64,000 bases of DNA from Clostridia bacterium (lineage in GTDB: Bacteria; Bacillota_A; Clostridia; Monoglobales; Monoglobaceae). A program made the position numbers and the translations under genes. The stretch covers positions 77,517 to 141,516 of the forward strand of contig JAFSDQ010000015.1 in assembly GCA_017436135.1 (NCBI GenBank), written 5' to 3'. This document shows, in pieces, positions 49,351-56,552 of this stretch (position 1 is its first letter; each line of letters starts with the position of its first letter). Below the pieces are notes generated by a model that had not been told where the DNA came from, ran no database searches, and worked only from the letters and a program-made list of their open reading frames with translations.

Positions 49351-49439
49351 GCCGGAGTGGCGGAACTGGCAGACGCCCAGGACTTAAAATCCTGTGGGAT
49401 TTTTCTCCCGTACCGGTTCGATCCCGGTCTCCGGCACCA
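49351..49439 (+). tRNA. tRNA-Leu (anticodon TAA)
   Basis: Acceptor GCCGGAG pairs with CTCCGGC, the anticodon TAA lies at 49385-49387, and the long type II variable arm (TGTGGGATTTTTCTCCCGTA) is present. The T arm is CGGTTCGATCCCG, the discriminator is A, and CCA is encoded (49437-49439). At 89 nt the length is normal for a leucine tRNA. Confidence 0.93.
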
Positions 49440-49456
49440 TTTAAATTTAATATTTC

Positions 49457-49735
49457 GCAGGTTATTATCACTTATTTATTTTATTAAAAATAAATACACA
49501 AAATCATATATTGCAGGATATTATCAGTTATTTGTTTTATCAAAAATAAATATACAAAGCCATATATCGCAGGATATTACCAGTTATTTATTTTATCAAA
49601 AATAAATATACAAAACCATATATCGCAGGATATTATCAGTTATTTATTTTATCAAAAATAAATATACAAAATTATATATCGCAGGATATTACCAGTTATT
49701 TATTTTATCAAAAATAAATATACAAAATTATATAT

Positions 49736-49736
<1 letters not shown>
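49457..49736. repeat. Five tandem 56-bp repeats between two tRNA genes
   Basis: Copies begin with GCAGG at 49457, 49513, 49569, 49625 and 49681, an exact 56-bp period, with few substitutions. Each contains an A/T-rich palindrome (TTATTTATTTT...AAAAATAAATA) that can fold as a hairpin. The sixth GCAGG, at 49737, is the start of tRNA-fMet itself, so each unit carries a copy of the first bases of that tRNA at its left end. No protein is encoded. Confidence 0.9.
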
Positions 49737-49812
<76 letters not shown>

Positions 49813-49819
49813 GAAATGG

Positions 49820-49848
49820 AAAACAGTCGTCGCAAGATGGCTGTTTTT
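49820..49848 (+). terminator. Putative terminator after tRNA-fMet
   Basis: AAAACAG pairs with CTGTTTT across a 14-base loop, followed by T-rich sequence 8 bases after the tRNA. Confidence 0.6.
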
Positions 49849-49879
49849 CGTTTCTCGATGTAGTTGAGATTTTAGTCTT

Positions 49880-50069
49880 CGACCTCCGGGTTATATAATA
49901 TTTACATCTGTCCGGAGGTCGGGGGAACCGAGCAGCGACCGCGTCCTGTGGACGAAACAGGGAGCGCGGAGGGTTGTGCCGCAACACAATGAAATCGAGC
50001 AACTTGTTTGCGATGATTGAATTGATGTTGCAAACGGCTCGCTTGCGAGAAATCCCTCCCCTGCACCCA
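49880..50069 (+). pseudogene. Interrupted second 3' half of tRNA-fMet with a 124-nt insert
   Basis: The segment CCGGAGGTCGGGGG (49912-49925) equals the variable/T-stem part of the preceding tRNA-fMet. AAATCCCTCCCCTGCACCCA (50050-50069) equals its exact 3' end. The TTC of the T loop is replaced by a 124-nt insert rich in short palindromes (CCGCG.CCTGT/ACAGG..CGCGG; TTGTG/CAACA; GAGCAACTTGTTTGC/GTTGCAAACGGCTC). Just before it, CGACCTCCGGGTTAT (49880-49894) is a reverse-complement fragment of the same tRNA, so CGACCTCCGG and CCGGAGGTCG form an inverted repeat. This is likely a tRNA-derived repeat or an integration scar. It should not give a functional tRNA. Confidence 0.75.
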
Positions 50070-50071
50070 TG

Positions 50072-50106
50072 AAAAAAGCGTACTGGAATTTTCAGTACGC
50101 TTTTTT
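50072..50106 (+). terminator. Strong terminator downstream of the tRNA region
   Basis: AAAAAAGCGTACTG/CAGTACGCTTTTTT, a perfect 14-bp stem with a GAATTTT loop. Confidence 0.88.
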
Positions 50107-50110
50107 CAGC

Positions 50111-50285
50111 GATATAAATTCCTGACGGAATTTGCGATATGTACTTCGTACACGATATACCTTCGATACGATATGTCCCTTTGGGACGAGAAAAGGAATT
50201 TATATCATATCGCAATCGAACGAAGTGAGATTATATCGAATTTACGAAGCAAATATATCGCACGAGCGTGAGCGAGTATATCGCC
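50111..50285. repeat. Palindrome-rich intergenic repeat with TATATCG units
   Basis: GATATAAATTCC (50111-50122) and GGAATTTATATC (50195-50206) are 12-bp perfect inverted repeats. Smaller palindromes lie between them (GTACTTCGTAC, ATCCTTCGAT-like, GTCCCTTTGGGAC). After them, (T)ATATCG occurs at regular intervals of about 22 bp to 50285. There is no coding potential. The pattern is of repeat RNA or DNA found between genes in some Clostridia. Confidence 0.6.
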
Positions 50286-50309
50286 TAAAGCATATGTGCA
50301 TCTAAACCA

Positions 50310-50338
50310 TTGACTTTTCTATTCTTTGATGATACAAT
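50310..50338 (+). promoter_or_regulatory. Sigma-A promoter of the DUF4838 gene
   Basis: TTGACT (50310-50315), a 17-bp spacer, TACAAT (50333-50338); AAAGGAG precedes the start at 50369. Confidence 0.78.
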
Positions 50339-50368
50339 ATGTGAAAATTGTAAAAAAGGAGCTGTCTT

Positions 50369-52213
50369 ATGAGAACCATAAGCTTTGCCGAATATGAGCT
50401 CAAACGCTACACCGCCGCAATGGGAGTATATCCTGAAATTTCACTTGCTGTGGATGTAAAGGCTTTTGATACAACAAAATTTTTTCAGTTTAACCCTATG
50501 TTTGACGATGCCTTTGAAATCAAAATCAAGGACGGTACAGGTACAATAACCGCAACAAACGAAAGGGCGGTTTTGTTGGGTGTATACCACTTTTTAAAGA
50601 CCCAGGGCTGTCGATTTATTCACCCTGAAGCCGGCGGAGAAATTATTCCTCACATCACAAAGGTTTGTGATGTGGACCAAATATGGTATGCCAAAACCCG
50701 TCACAGAGGCTTTACCGACGGGGTTACTGCAGGGGACGAGAGAGGCTTTGATATAATTCTCAAATATATAGACTGGCTTCCTAAAATGATGGCAAACTCG
50801 TTCTTTACCGAACTTACCGATTATTATTCCCATTATTGCAACCTTTTCAGCTATGTAGGAAATCCCTACAAAAAGCCTGACACACTCACAAGGGAGCAAT
50901 TTGAAATAAACGATAAGCGTTTGGTTGAAGAAATACAAAAGAGAGGTCTTATCCGTCATGGTGCCGGTCACGGCTGGACTGTAGAGCTTATGGGGCTCAA
51001 GGAAATCCACAGAACTGCAGAGGTGCAAAAGTGTGAGCATCCCGAAATTCTTGCACAGATAAACGGAGAGCGGAAATACTATATGGACAGTCCCCTGTTC
51101 AGCAATCTTTGCTACTCAAACCCCAAGGTTCGCCGAGATTTTGCAAATCTTGTTTATGATTATTCCGTAAGCCATCCCGAAATAGATGTTATTCATGTAT
51201 GGCTCGGGGACCAATTTTCAAACTTCTGCGAATGTGATGAATGCAAAAAGCTTACCCCTACAGATTGGTATGTAAAAATTCTTAATGAGATTGACGAAAT
51301 ATTTACAAGCCACGGGTCGGACAAAAAAATTGGTTTTCTTACATATTTTGAGCTTTGCTTCCCACCCACAACGGAGCGTCTTATAAATCAGGACCGTTTT
51401 ATTATGATGTTTGCCCCCTATCAGAGAGATTTCAGGCAACGCTACAGAGATGTTGAGCCAAAGCCATACACCTTTAGAGGGCTTAACACCTATACCGAAG
51501 ACGATATGGATGCCGCCCTTTATCTGTCCCAGTTAAAGGATTGGAAAAAAATATTTACAGGTGACAGTTTTGTATTTGACTATACCTTTTTTGAAAAACC
51601 CTCTATTGTTGATACAACAAATGTATTATATGCAAATATCCCCTATAGTGACAGCGTTTTTCTTCCCGAAATTGGACTTAACGGCCGTATTGAGTGTGGC
51701 GGAATGAGAATTATGTCACCTACTGTCCTTAACATGCACGCAGACCTTCTTCCTCTTTTCTATGGTGATATTTCCTACGAAAAGTTTTACAATGATTTCT
51801 TTGAAGATTGCTACGGCGAGGGCGAGGAAATCTCTGCCTTTCTGGAGGAAATGGCAAAGGCAATGCCCTATGACCATTTGTGTACTATGCTGGGCAAAAA
51901 AATGCCTTTGACGCCTGACGAATCAGAAAAGCTTACAGAGGGCAGGGAGGCTCTGCGCAGGTTCAGGGATAAGCTTTTTGAATACAACCCCGAGAAAGCA
52001 GAGCATCGGCTTAATTGTTTCTACTTCCGTGAATATCTGGATATTTTAGAATTTATACAAACAGCTCTTTTAGAAAAAACCGAAAACACTCCAGAGGAAG
52101 AAACAAAAAAGAAGGTGGATTCTCTGTTCCAGATTACACATCGGAAAGAAGCCATAATGCCTGCTATTTTAAGTGCACGGGCAATAACAAAATTTTTTCA
52201 ATGGCTGGTGTAA
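50369..52213 (+). CDS. DUF4838-family glycosidase-like protein
   Basis: The 614-residue protein shows the layout of DUF4838 proteins, which are related to alpha-glucuronidase and GH20-like barrels. An N-terminal non-catalytic domain (AVLLGVYHFLKTQGCRFIHP, about 67-86) leads to a TIM-barrel region. There HGAGHGWTVELMG, VIHVWLGDQFSNFCECDECK and KIGFLTYFELCFPPTT are the conserved family blocks. It has no signal peptide, so it should act in the cytoplasm or be exported by another route. The activity is not established; a glucuronidase or hexosaminidase-like reaction is only suggested by the fold. Its 3' end shows a possible frame break (small frame at 52,201). Confidence 0.75.
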   Translation: MRTISFAEYELKRYTAAMGVYPEISLAVDVKAFDTTKFFQFNPMFDDAFEIKIKDGTGTITATNERAVLLGVYHFLKTQGCRFIHPEAGGEIIPHITKVCDVDQIWYAKTRHRGFTDGVTAGDERGFDIILKYIDWLPKMMANSFFTELTDYYSHYCNLFSYVGNPYKKPDTLTREQFEINDKRLVEEIQKRGLIRHGAGHGWTVELMGLKEIHRTAEVQKCEHPEILAQINGERKYYMDSPLFSNLCYSNPKVRRDFANLVYDYSVSHPEIDVIHVWLGDQFSNFCECDECKKLTPTDWYVKILNEIDEIFTSHGSDKKIGFLTYFELCFPPTTERLINQDRFIMMFAPYQRDFRQRYRDVEPKPYTFRGLNTYTEDDMDAALYLSQLKDWKKIFTGDSFVFDYTFFEKPSIVDTTNVLYANIPYSDSVFLPEIGLNGRIECGGMRIMSPTVLNMHADLLPLFYGDISYEKFYNDFFEDCYGEGEEISAFLEEMAKAMPYDHLCTMLGKKMPLTPDESEKLTEGREALRRFRDKLFEYNPEKAEHRLNCFYFREYLDILEFIQTALLEKTENTPEEETKKKVDSLFQITHRKEAIMPAILSARAITKFFQWLV

Positions 52214-52308
52214 AGAAGTTTGTGCCCTCTGCAGAGCTTTTTGATAAGGCTCTGCACACTGTATCACAGAACGTTGAGAGAATATTATTCAAGAAGGTAA
52301 TTGTATGA
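52201..52308 (+). CDS. Small overlapping frame at the end of the DUF4838 gene
   Basis: From ATG 52201 a 35-codon frame (MAGVKKFVPSAELFDKALHT and onward, ending ILFKKVIV) overlaps the last 13 bases of the DUF4838 gene in the -1 register. It stops at 52308, overlapping the MBL gene start by four bases (ATGA). It has no ribosome binding site of its own. The peptide is amphipathic and looks like a natural C-terminal tail. The six-T run just before it (about 52191-52197) is a plausible slip site, either in the genome or in translation. It is more likely a displaced C-terminus than a separate gene. Confidence 0.4.
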   Translation: MAGVKKFVPSAELFDKALHTVSQNVERILFKKVIV

Positions 52309-53186
52309 AAAACATAAAAATAACCGATGTACGTTGTCAAAAAGGCGATGCATCATTTTTAATTGATAATGGAAACACAAGTATTTTGTATGACACGGGA
52401 TTTGGTTTTACGGGATATACTGTTGCGGATAATATAAAATCAGTTTTAGGGGAAAGAAAACTTGACTATATATTCTTAACCCATTCCCACTACGACCACG
52501 CTTTAGGAAGTGCATATATTTTAAGACGTTATCCTGATGCAAAAGTCGTTGCCGGGAAATATGCTGTTGAAATTTTTGGACGTGTGGGTGCCAAAAGAAA
52601 AATGAAAGAGCTCGATGCCAAATTTGCAGAAAAATGCGGAGCAGGTGCTTACGAATTCCTCGGGGATGAACTCAAGGTAGATATTGCTGTTGATGAAGGA
52701 GATGTTATCAAGGCAGGAGATATGGAATTTGAAGTTGTTAATTTGCCCGGACATACAAAGTGTTCAATAGGCTTTTTTTGCAAGGAAAACGGTCTTTTTC
52801 TTTCTAACGAAACACTTGGGGTATATGACGGCGAAAAAACCATTGTCCCGTCTTATCTCGTGAGCTATGAAGATGCTATAAAATCAATTGAGAAAGCAGA
52901 AAAACTGAATATAAAATACCTGCTTGCTCCCCATTATGGAATATTAAATGAGGAACAGACAAAATACTTTCTTGATAATATGAAATCTGCATCAGAGCAA
53001 ACGGCGCAAGAAATACAAGACTGCCTGAAAAACGAAAAATCAGACGAAGAGATTTTAAGGATGATAAAAGATAAGTTCTGGCATGGATATATCAAATCAA
53101 TTTATCCTGAAGACGCAATAAATTTGAATACATCCATAATGATACAACTTATAAAAGAGTTTTTTCAAAAAACTATTGACAAATGA
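52305..53186 (+). CDS. MBL-fold metallo-hydrolase
   Basis: The 293-residue protein has the metallo-beta-lactamase fold motif HSHYDH (H60, H62, D64, H65), a downstream LPGHTKCSIGFF and LFLSNETLGVYDG, and a final LLAPHYGIL. Enzymes of this group are hydrolases of varied substrates, often with two metal ions; no specific substrate is evident. It starts in an ATGA overlap with the short frame after the DUF4838 gene, so the two are coupled. The stop lies inside the promoter of the following T-box transcript. Confidence 0.85.
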   Translation: MKNIKITDVRCQKGDASFLIDNGNTSILYDTGFGFTGYTVADNIKSVLGERKLDYIFLTHSHYDHALGSAYILRRYPDAKVVAGKYAVEIFGRVGAKRKMKELDAKFAEKCGAGAYEFLGDELKVDIAVDEGDVIKAGDMEFEVVNLPGHTKCSIGFFCKENGLFLSNETLGVYDGEKTIVPSYLVSYEDAIKSIEKAEKLNIKYLLAPHYGILNEEQTKYFLDNMKSASEQTAQEIQDCLKNEKSDEEILRMIKDKFWHGYIKSIYPEDAINLNTSIMIQLIKEFFQKTIDK

Positions 53187-53204
53187 AAAAACGGGTAGTA
53201 TAAT
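53176..53204 (+). promoter_or_regulatory. Sigma-A promoter of the T-box transcript
   Basis: TTGACA (53176-53181), a 17-bp spacer, TATAAT (53199-53204). It overlaps the last codons of the MBL gene and starts the T-box leader near 53211. Confidence 0.85.
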
Positions 53205-53228
53205 ACCCATTAAAATTTGAATATCACA

Positions 53229-53498
53229 AAAAACGACTGTGACGAGGACGGTCGGATTGTGGAGCCTTAAGAGAGTTGCCGGTTGGTGCAAGGCAATGGC
53301 AAGACTTTCCAATGACTTATCACCTCTGAGTCGGAGGACCGAAAACAAAATGTGAGTAGACTCCTTCCGTAATGCTGCGTAAAGGCAAAGGGCTTGTTAG
53401 AGCTCGGTAAGTGACGGGGATTTTTTCATTTCCGTAATTTGAGTGGTACCGCGGGTTATTATAACTCGTCTCAAAGTTATCTTTGAGACGAGTTTTTT
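53229..53498 (+). promoter_or_regulatory. T-box leader, probably isoleucine-specific
   Basis: Stem I is closed by CGACT (53234-53238) and AGTCG (53329-53333), with a kink-turn-like loop and GAGG/CCTC above it. The apical region carries the expected AGAGAG and GGTTGGTG sequences. The specifier appears to be ATC (53319-53321; context TTATCACCTC), which would read isoleucine tRNA. The T-box TGGTACCGCGG is at 53444-53454. The terminator AACTCGTCTCAAAG/CTTTGAGACGAGTT plus a T run covers 53463-53498. The RNA should allow readthrough when uncharged tRNA(Ile) accumulates. The specifier call is less certain than the T-box call. Confidence 0.85.
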
Positions 53499-53539
53499 GT
53501 TTTGTTCAGTTTTTCAAAAAGCGAAAGGAGATAAAAATT

Positions 53540-53569
53540 ATGGATTACAGTTTGAAAAAATCAGCATAA
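53540..53569 (+). CDS. Nine-codon leader frame after the T-box
   Basis: A strong AAAGGAG site (53524-53530) precedes ATG 53540 and a short frame MDYSLKKSA ending in TAA. The final A of that TAA is the first base of another ATG (TAATG at 53567-53571) in frame with the ACT-MBL gene. It may be a coupling leader, or the stump of a gene originally controlled by the T-box. Confidence 0.4.
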   Translation: MDYSLKKSA

Positions 53570-53616
53570 TGATATATGTGAATCTCTGTACAAATAATAT
53601 AAATGAGGTGATTTAT

Positions 53617-55053
53617 ATGAAAAAGACCTATGTGACCTCTATGCCTAATCATATCGGAGCGTTTTTGAAAGCAAGCAAATGCTTTTCCCGTCTTGGAATA
53701 AACATTACCCGTGTAAGCTACAATAAAGCAGTTGACTCACATACCTTGTTTATTGACGCGGAAGGCACAGAGGAGCAATTAAAGAAAGCAGATGCCGAGC
53801 TTGAAAAAATTGGTTATCTGCAGACGGGAGCCAGTAAGACAAGTGTTGTCTTAATAGAATTCTATCTCCCTGATGTTCCGGGAAGTGTAACAAATGTACT
53901 TGAACTCATCAGCAAATTTAATTTCAACATCTCTTACATCAGCTCACAGGAAAACGGAACAGATTATCAGTATTTCAAAATGGGCCTGTATGTTGAGGAC
54001 TTTGACAAAATTTCGGATTTTCTAAAAGAAGCCGAGAAGCTTTGCAAGGTTCGCGTGATAAATTATAACAGCTCTGAAAAGGTTTATGATAACAGTATTT
54101 TCTATAACACCTATGTTTTAGGCCTGTCACAGACAATGGGACTTCCCGAAGATGTAAGTCGTGAGCTTTTGGTACATGTCAACCTTGCAATGCAGACCCT
54201 TGACGAACAAGGCTTATCACCATACCGCACATTTGACAGCATCAGCAAATTTGCAGAGCTTTTAGGCAACTCAAAAGGAACGAATTTTAATCCTCGCATA
54301 AGCACTCACAAGATAACTGATAATACAGAAATAATTCTTATTGAGCCACCCTGCGGGAGCAATACAATCATTATAAAAAGTAATGACAGGGTGCTGTTTG
54401 TCGATAGCGGATACGCTTGCTATGCTCGCGAAATGCTCCAAGTATTCAAAAAACTTCTTCCCGGGTTTGATACTATGGAAAAGACAATTCTTGTAACTCA
54501 CGCAGACGTTGACCATTGCGGATTGTTACCTATGTTTGACAGGGTGATTGCAAGCACAAAGACTGCAAAGTGCCTTACCAATGAATATGAGGGAAGAAAC
54601 GGTTACAGAGAATCAAACCCTCTTCACAAGCCGTATATAAACATTTGTAAAATACTTACATCATATAAAGCAGTGGGTTCTGACAAGATAACAGCTATGT
54701 GGAACGATATGGAAGAGCTTACAGAACCCCTTACGCAGATTGGTTTCTTTGACTTTGAGGACTTACATTTCGAAGTATATGAGGGCAAAGGGGGTCATCT
54801 GCCCGGCGAGATTGTGCTGATAGACTATTCAAAGCATATTGCAATTACAGGCGATATTTATATAAATACCCATGGTCTTACAGCAGAGCAGGCGGAGTAT
54901 AACCAATATGCCCCGATACTAATGACCTCTGTTGATACCGATTCAAAATTGTGTCTGGAAGAAAGAAAAGCAATTATGCAGCGTCTTGGTGTTGGACAGT
55001 GGCAAATCTTTGGCGCGCATGGTTTCAAGAAAGATTATTCTGTTAATTCATAG
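53617..55053 (+). CDS. ACT-ACT-MBL fusion protein under T-box control
   Basis: The product is 478 residues from ATG 53617, chosen for GAGGTG at 53605-53610; ATG 53569 (16 codons longer, in a TAATG overlap) is an alternative. Two ACT-type domains make up about residues 1-70 and 75-150 (FYLPDVPGSVTNVLELISKF is the classical D.PG..... ligand loop). A helical linker follows, then an MBL-fold domain from about 235 (TIIIKSNDRVLFVDSGY) with metal motif HADVDH at H295, where the usual second His of HxHxDH is Asp. The C-terminal half ends with GDIYINTHGLT and an IFGAHGFKK. ACT domains usually bind amino acids, so an isoleucine-sensing hydrolase is a reasonable but unproved idea. Confidence 0.8.
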   Translation: MKKTYVTSMPNHIGAFLKASKCFSRLGINITRVSYNKAVDSHTLFIDAEGTEEQLKKADAELEKIGYLQTGASKTSVVLIEFYLPDVPGSVTNVLELISKFNFNISYISSQENGTDYQYFKMGLYVEDFDKISDFLKEAEKLCKVRVINYNSSEKVYDNSIFYNTYVLGLSQTMGLPEDVSRELLVHVNLAMQTLDEQGLSPYRTFDSISKFAELLGNSKGTNFNPRISTHKITDNTEIILIEPPCGSNTIIIKSNDRVLFVDSGYACYAREMLQVFKKLLPGFDTMEKTILVTHADVDHCGLLPMFDRVIASTKTAKCLTNEYEGRNGYRESNPLHKPYINICKILTSYKAVGSDKITAMWNDMEELTEPLTQIGFFDFEDLHFEVYEGKGGHLPGEIVLIDYSKHIAITGDIYINTHGLTAEQAEYNQYAPILMTSVDTDSKLCLEERKAIMQRLGVGQWQIFGAHGFKKDYSVNS

Positions 55054-55080
55054 AAAATATAATATAAAAATATCCTCAAA

Positions 55081-55136
55081 CTTGTTGACATTTCAACAAG
55101 TTTTTGTTATACTGTACTTGTTGATATTTCAACAAG
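55081..55136. promoter_or_regulatory. Twin palindromic MarR operator
   Basis: Two nearly identical 20-bp palindromes, CTTGTTGACATTTCAACAAG (55081-55100) and CTTGTTGATATTTCAACAAG (55117-55136), lie 36 bp apart centre to centre. The first covers the -35, the second covers the start region of the marR gene. This arrangement strongly suggests autorepression. Confidence 0.82.
55085..55113 (+). promoter_or_regulatory. Sigma-A promoter of the marR-degV unit
   Basis: TTGACA (55085-55090) sits within the first operator, followed by a 17-bp spacer and TATACT (55108-55113). Confidence 0.85.
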
Positions 55137-55158
55137 TTTGTTTTGGGAGGGTATCTGA

Positions 55159-55602
55159 ATGGATGAGCGTTTTGAAACTTTTACTGTTCTGTTAAACAGA
55201 ATAAACAGAAATATTCGTAAAATTAAAAATGCGGAAATGGCAAATTACGAGCTTCGTAGTCCGCACATTTCTTGCCTTTATTACTTGTATACAGCAAAAG
55301 AGCTGACATCAAAAGAGCTTTGCGAGCGTTGCGAAGAAGATAAAGCCACTATTTCACGAAGCCTTGACTATCTCGAAAAAAATAATTATCTTGTATGCAA
55401 ATCTGACAGCAAAAAGAGATATAACGCTCCTTTTGAACTTACAGAAAGAGGAATGCGTGCAGGCAAAAGAATTGCAGATAAAATAGCCGCTGTTTTAGAC
55501 GAAATAAGTACAGGTATTTCGGACGAAGACAGAGCCATTTTTTACCGCAGTTTGAATATTATCAGCGAAAACATAGATAAAGTGGCAAAATCCTACGAAT
55601 AA
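55159..55602 (+). CDS. MarR-family transcriptional regulator
   Basis: The 147-residue protein has the MarR winged helix-turn-helix: LTSKELCERCEEDKATISRS with the recognition helix DKATISRSLDYLEKNNYLV, a wing KSDSKKRYNAPFELTERG, and flanking dimerisation helices. It starts 23 bp after the second operator with GGGAGGG as ribosome binding site. It is most likely autoregulated and controls the DegV gene 41 bp downstream. A ligand, perhaps a fatty acid given DegV, is not shown. Confidence 0.9.
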   Translation: MDERFETFTVLLNRINRNIRKIKNAEMANYELRSPHISCLYYLYTAKELTSKELCERCEEDKATISRSLDYLEKNNYLVCKSDSKKRYNAPFELTERGMRAGKRIADKIAAVLDEISTGISDEDRAIFYRSLNIISENIDKVAKSYE

Positions 55603-55643
55603 GTGCATTTCATTATGTTTTTAGTATAAAAAAGGAGGGCTAT

Positions 55644-56495
55644 ATGAGAAAAATTAAAATTGTTGCAGACTCGTCTTGCGATCTTTTTGCTCTGAATGAT
55701 ATTGAGTTTGCAAGCGCACCCATGAAAATTATTACAGATAATAAAGAGTTTGCAGACGATGCATCTATTGATGTAGATGACATGGTTGACTATTTATATC
55801 GCTATAAGGGAGAATCAAAATCCTCCTGTCCAAACACAGGAGATTGGCTTGATGCATTCGGAGATGCAGATGAAATTTTTTGCATTACCATTACAAGCGG
55901 ACTTTCGGGAAGCTATAACTCTGCTTGTCTTGCAAAGCAGCTTTATGAGTCGTCCAATGAGGGGAAGCGGGTACACGTATTTGATTCACTCTCTGCAGGC
56001 CCCGAGATTACATTGATTATTGAAAAAATTGAGGACTGCATCAAGAAATGTATGTCCTACGAGGATATTTGCCATCACATAGAGAATTATATGAAAAAGA
56101 CAGGGCTTGTGTTTATGCTGAAGTCACTTAAGAACTTCGCTAACAACGGCAGAGTATCTCCTGTTGTGGCACGGCTTGTGGGGATTGCCGGAATATGTAT
56201 TGTGGGCAAGGCAAGCGACGAAGGGACTCTGGAGCCTATGCATAAGTGCCGCGGAGAGCAGCGCTCCCTTAAAACTCTGGTAGATGATATTGAAGCAGAA
56301 GGCTTTCGGTCAGGTAAAATCAGCATTGGACATTGTCAGAACGAGTCGGCAGCTAATCAGCTTAAAGAAATGCTTCTTGCAAAATTTAAGGATGTACAAA
56401 TAGAAATACATAAATTCAGAGGTCTTTGCAGCTTCTATGCCGAAAAAGGCGGCGTGCTTGTAGGCTTTGAGAAAGATTGTTCTGTTAATTTATAA
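55644..56495 (+). CDS. DegV-family fatty-acid-binding protein
   Basis: The 283-residue protein has the DegV fold. The entry is KIVADSSCDL (about 4-13), with a conserved TITSGLSGSYNSACLA near 86-101, FDSLSAGPEITLIIEK, and a C-terminal HKFRGLCSFYAEKGGVLVGF. Family members (FakB) bind fatty acids and hand them to the kinase FakA. No FakA is in the window. It shares the MarR promoter and ends before a terminator. Confidence 0.9.
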   Translation: MRKIKIVADSSCDLFALNDIEFASAPMKIITDNKEFADDASIDVDDMVDYLYRYKGESKSSCPNTGDWLDAFGDADEIFCITITSGLSGSYNSACLAKQLYESSNEGKRVHVFDSLSAGPEITLIIEKIEDCIKKCMSYEDICHHIENYMKKTGLVFMLKSLKNFANNGRVSPVVARLVGIAGICIVGKASDEGTLEPMHKCRGEQRSLKTLVDDIEAEGFRSGKISIGHCQNESAANQLKEMLLAKFKDVQIEIHKFRGLCSFYAEKGGVLVGFEKDCSVNL

Positions 56496-56512
56496 ATAAT
56501 TCCACTAAACAC

Positions 56513-56548
56513 AAGGGCGTGCCTCGATTTTCGAAACACGCTCCTTTT
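56513..56548. terminator. Terminator between degV and the lysR gene
   Basis: AAGGGCGTG pairs with CACGCTCCTT, extended by an inner TCGA/TCGA, with a following TTTT. It lies between converging genes. Confidence 0.75.
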
Positions 56549-56552
56549 AATA

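Noticed and set aside
49357..49605. Plus-strand open frame starting inside tRNA-Leu (MAELADAQDLKSC...)
   Set aside because: It is a translation of tRNA-Leu and the 56-bp repeats, giving a repeated low-complexity product; a well-known type of spurious annotation.
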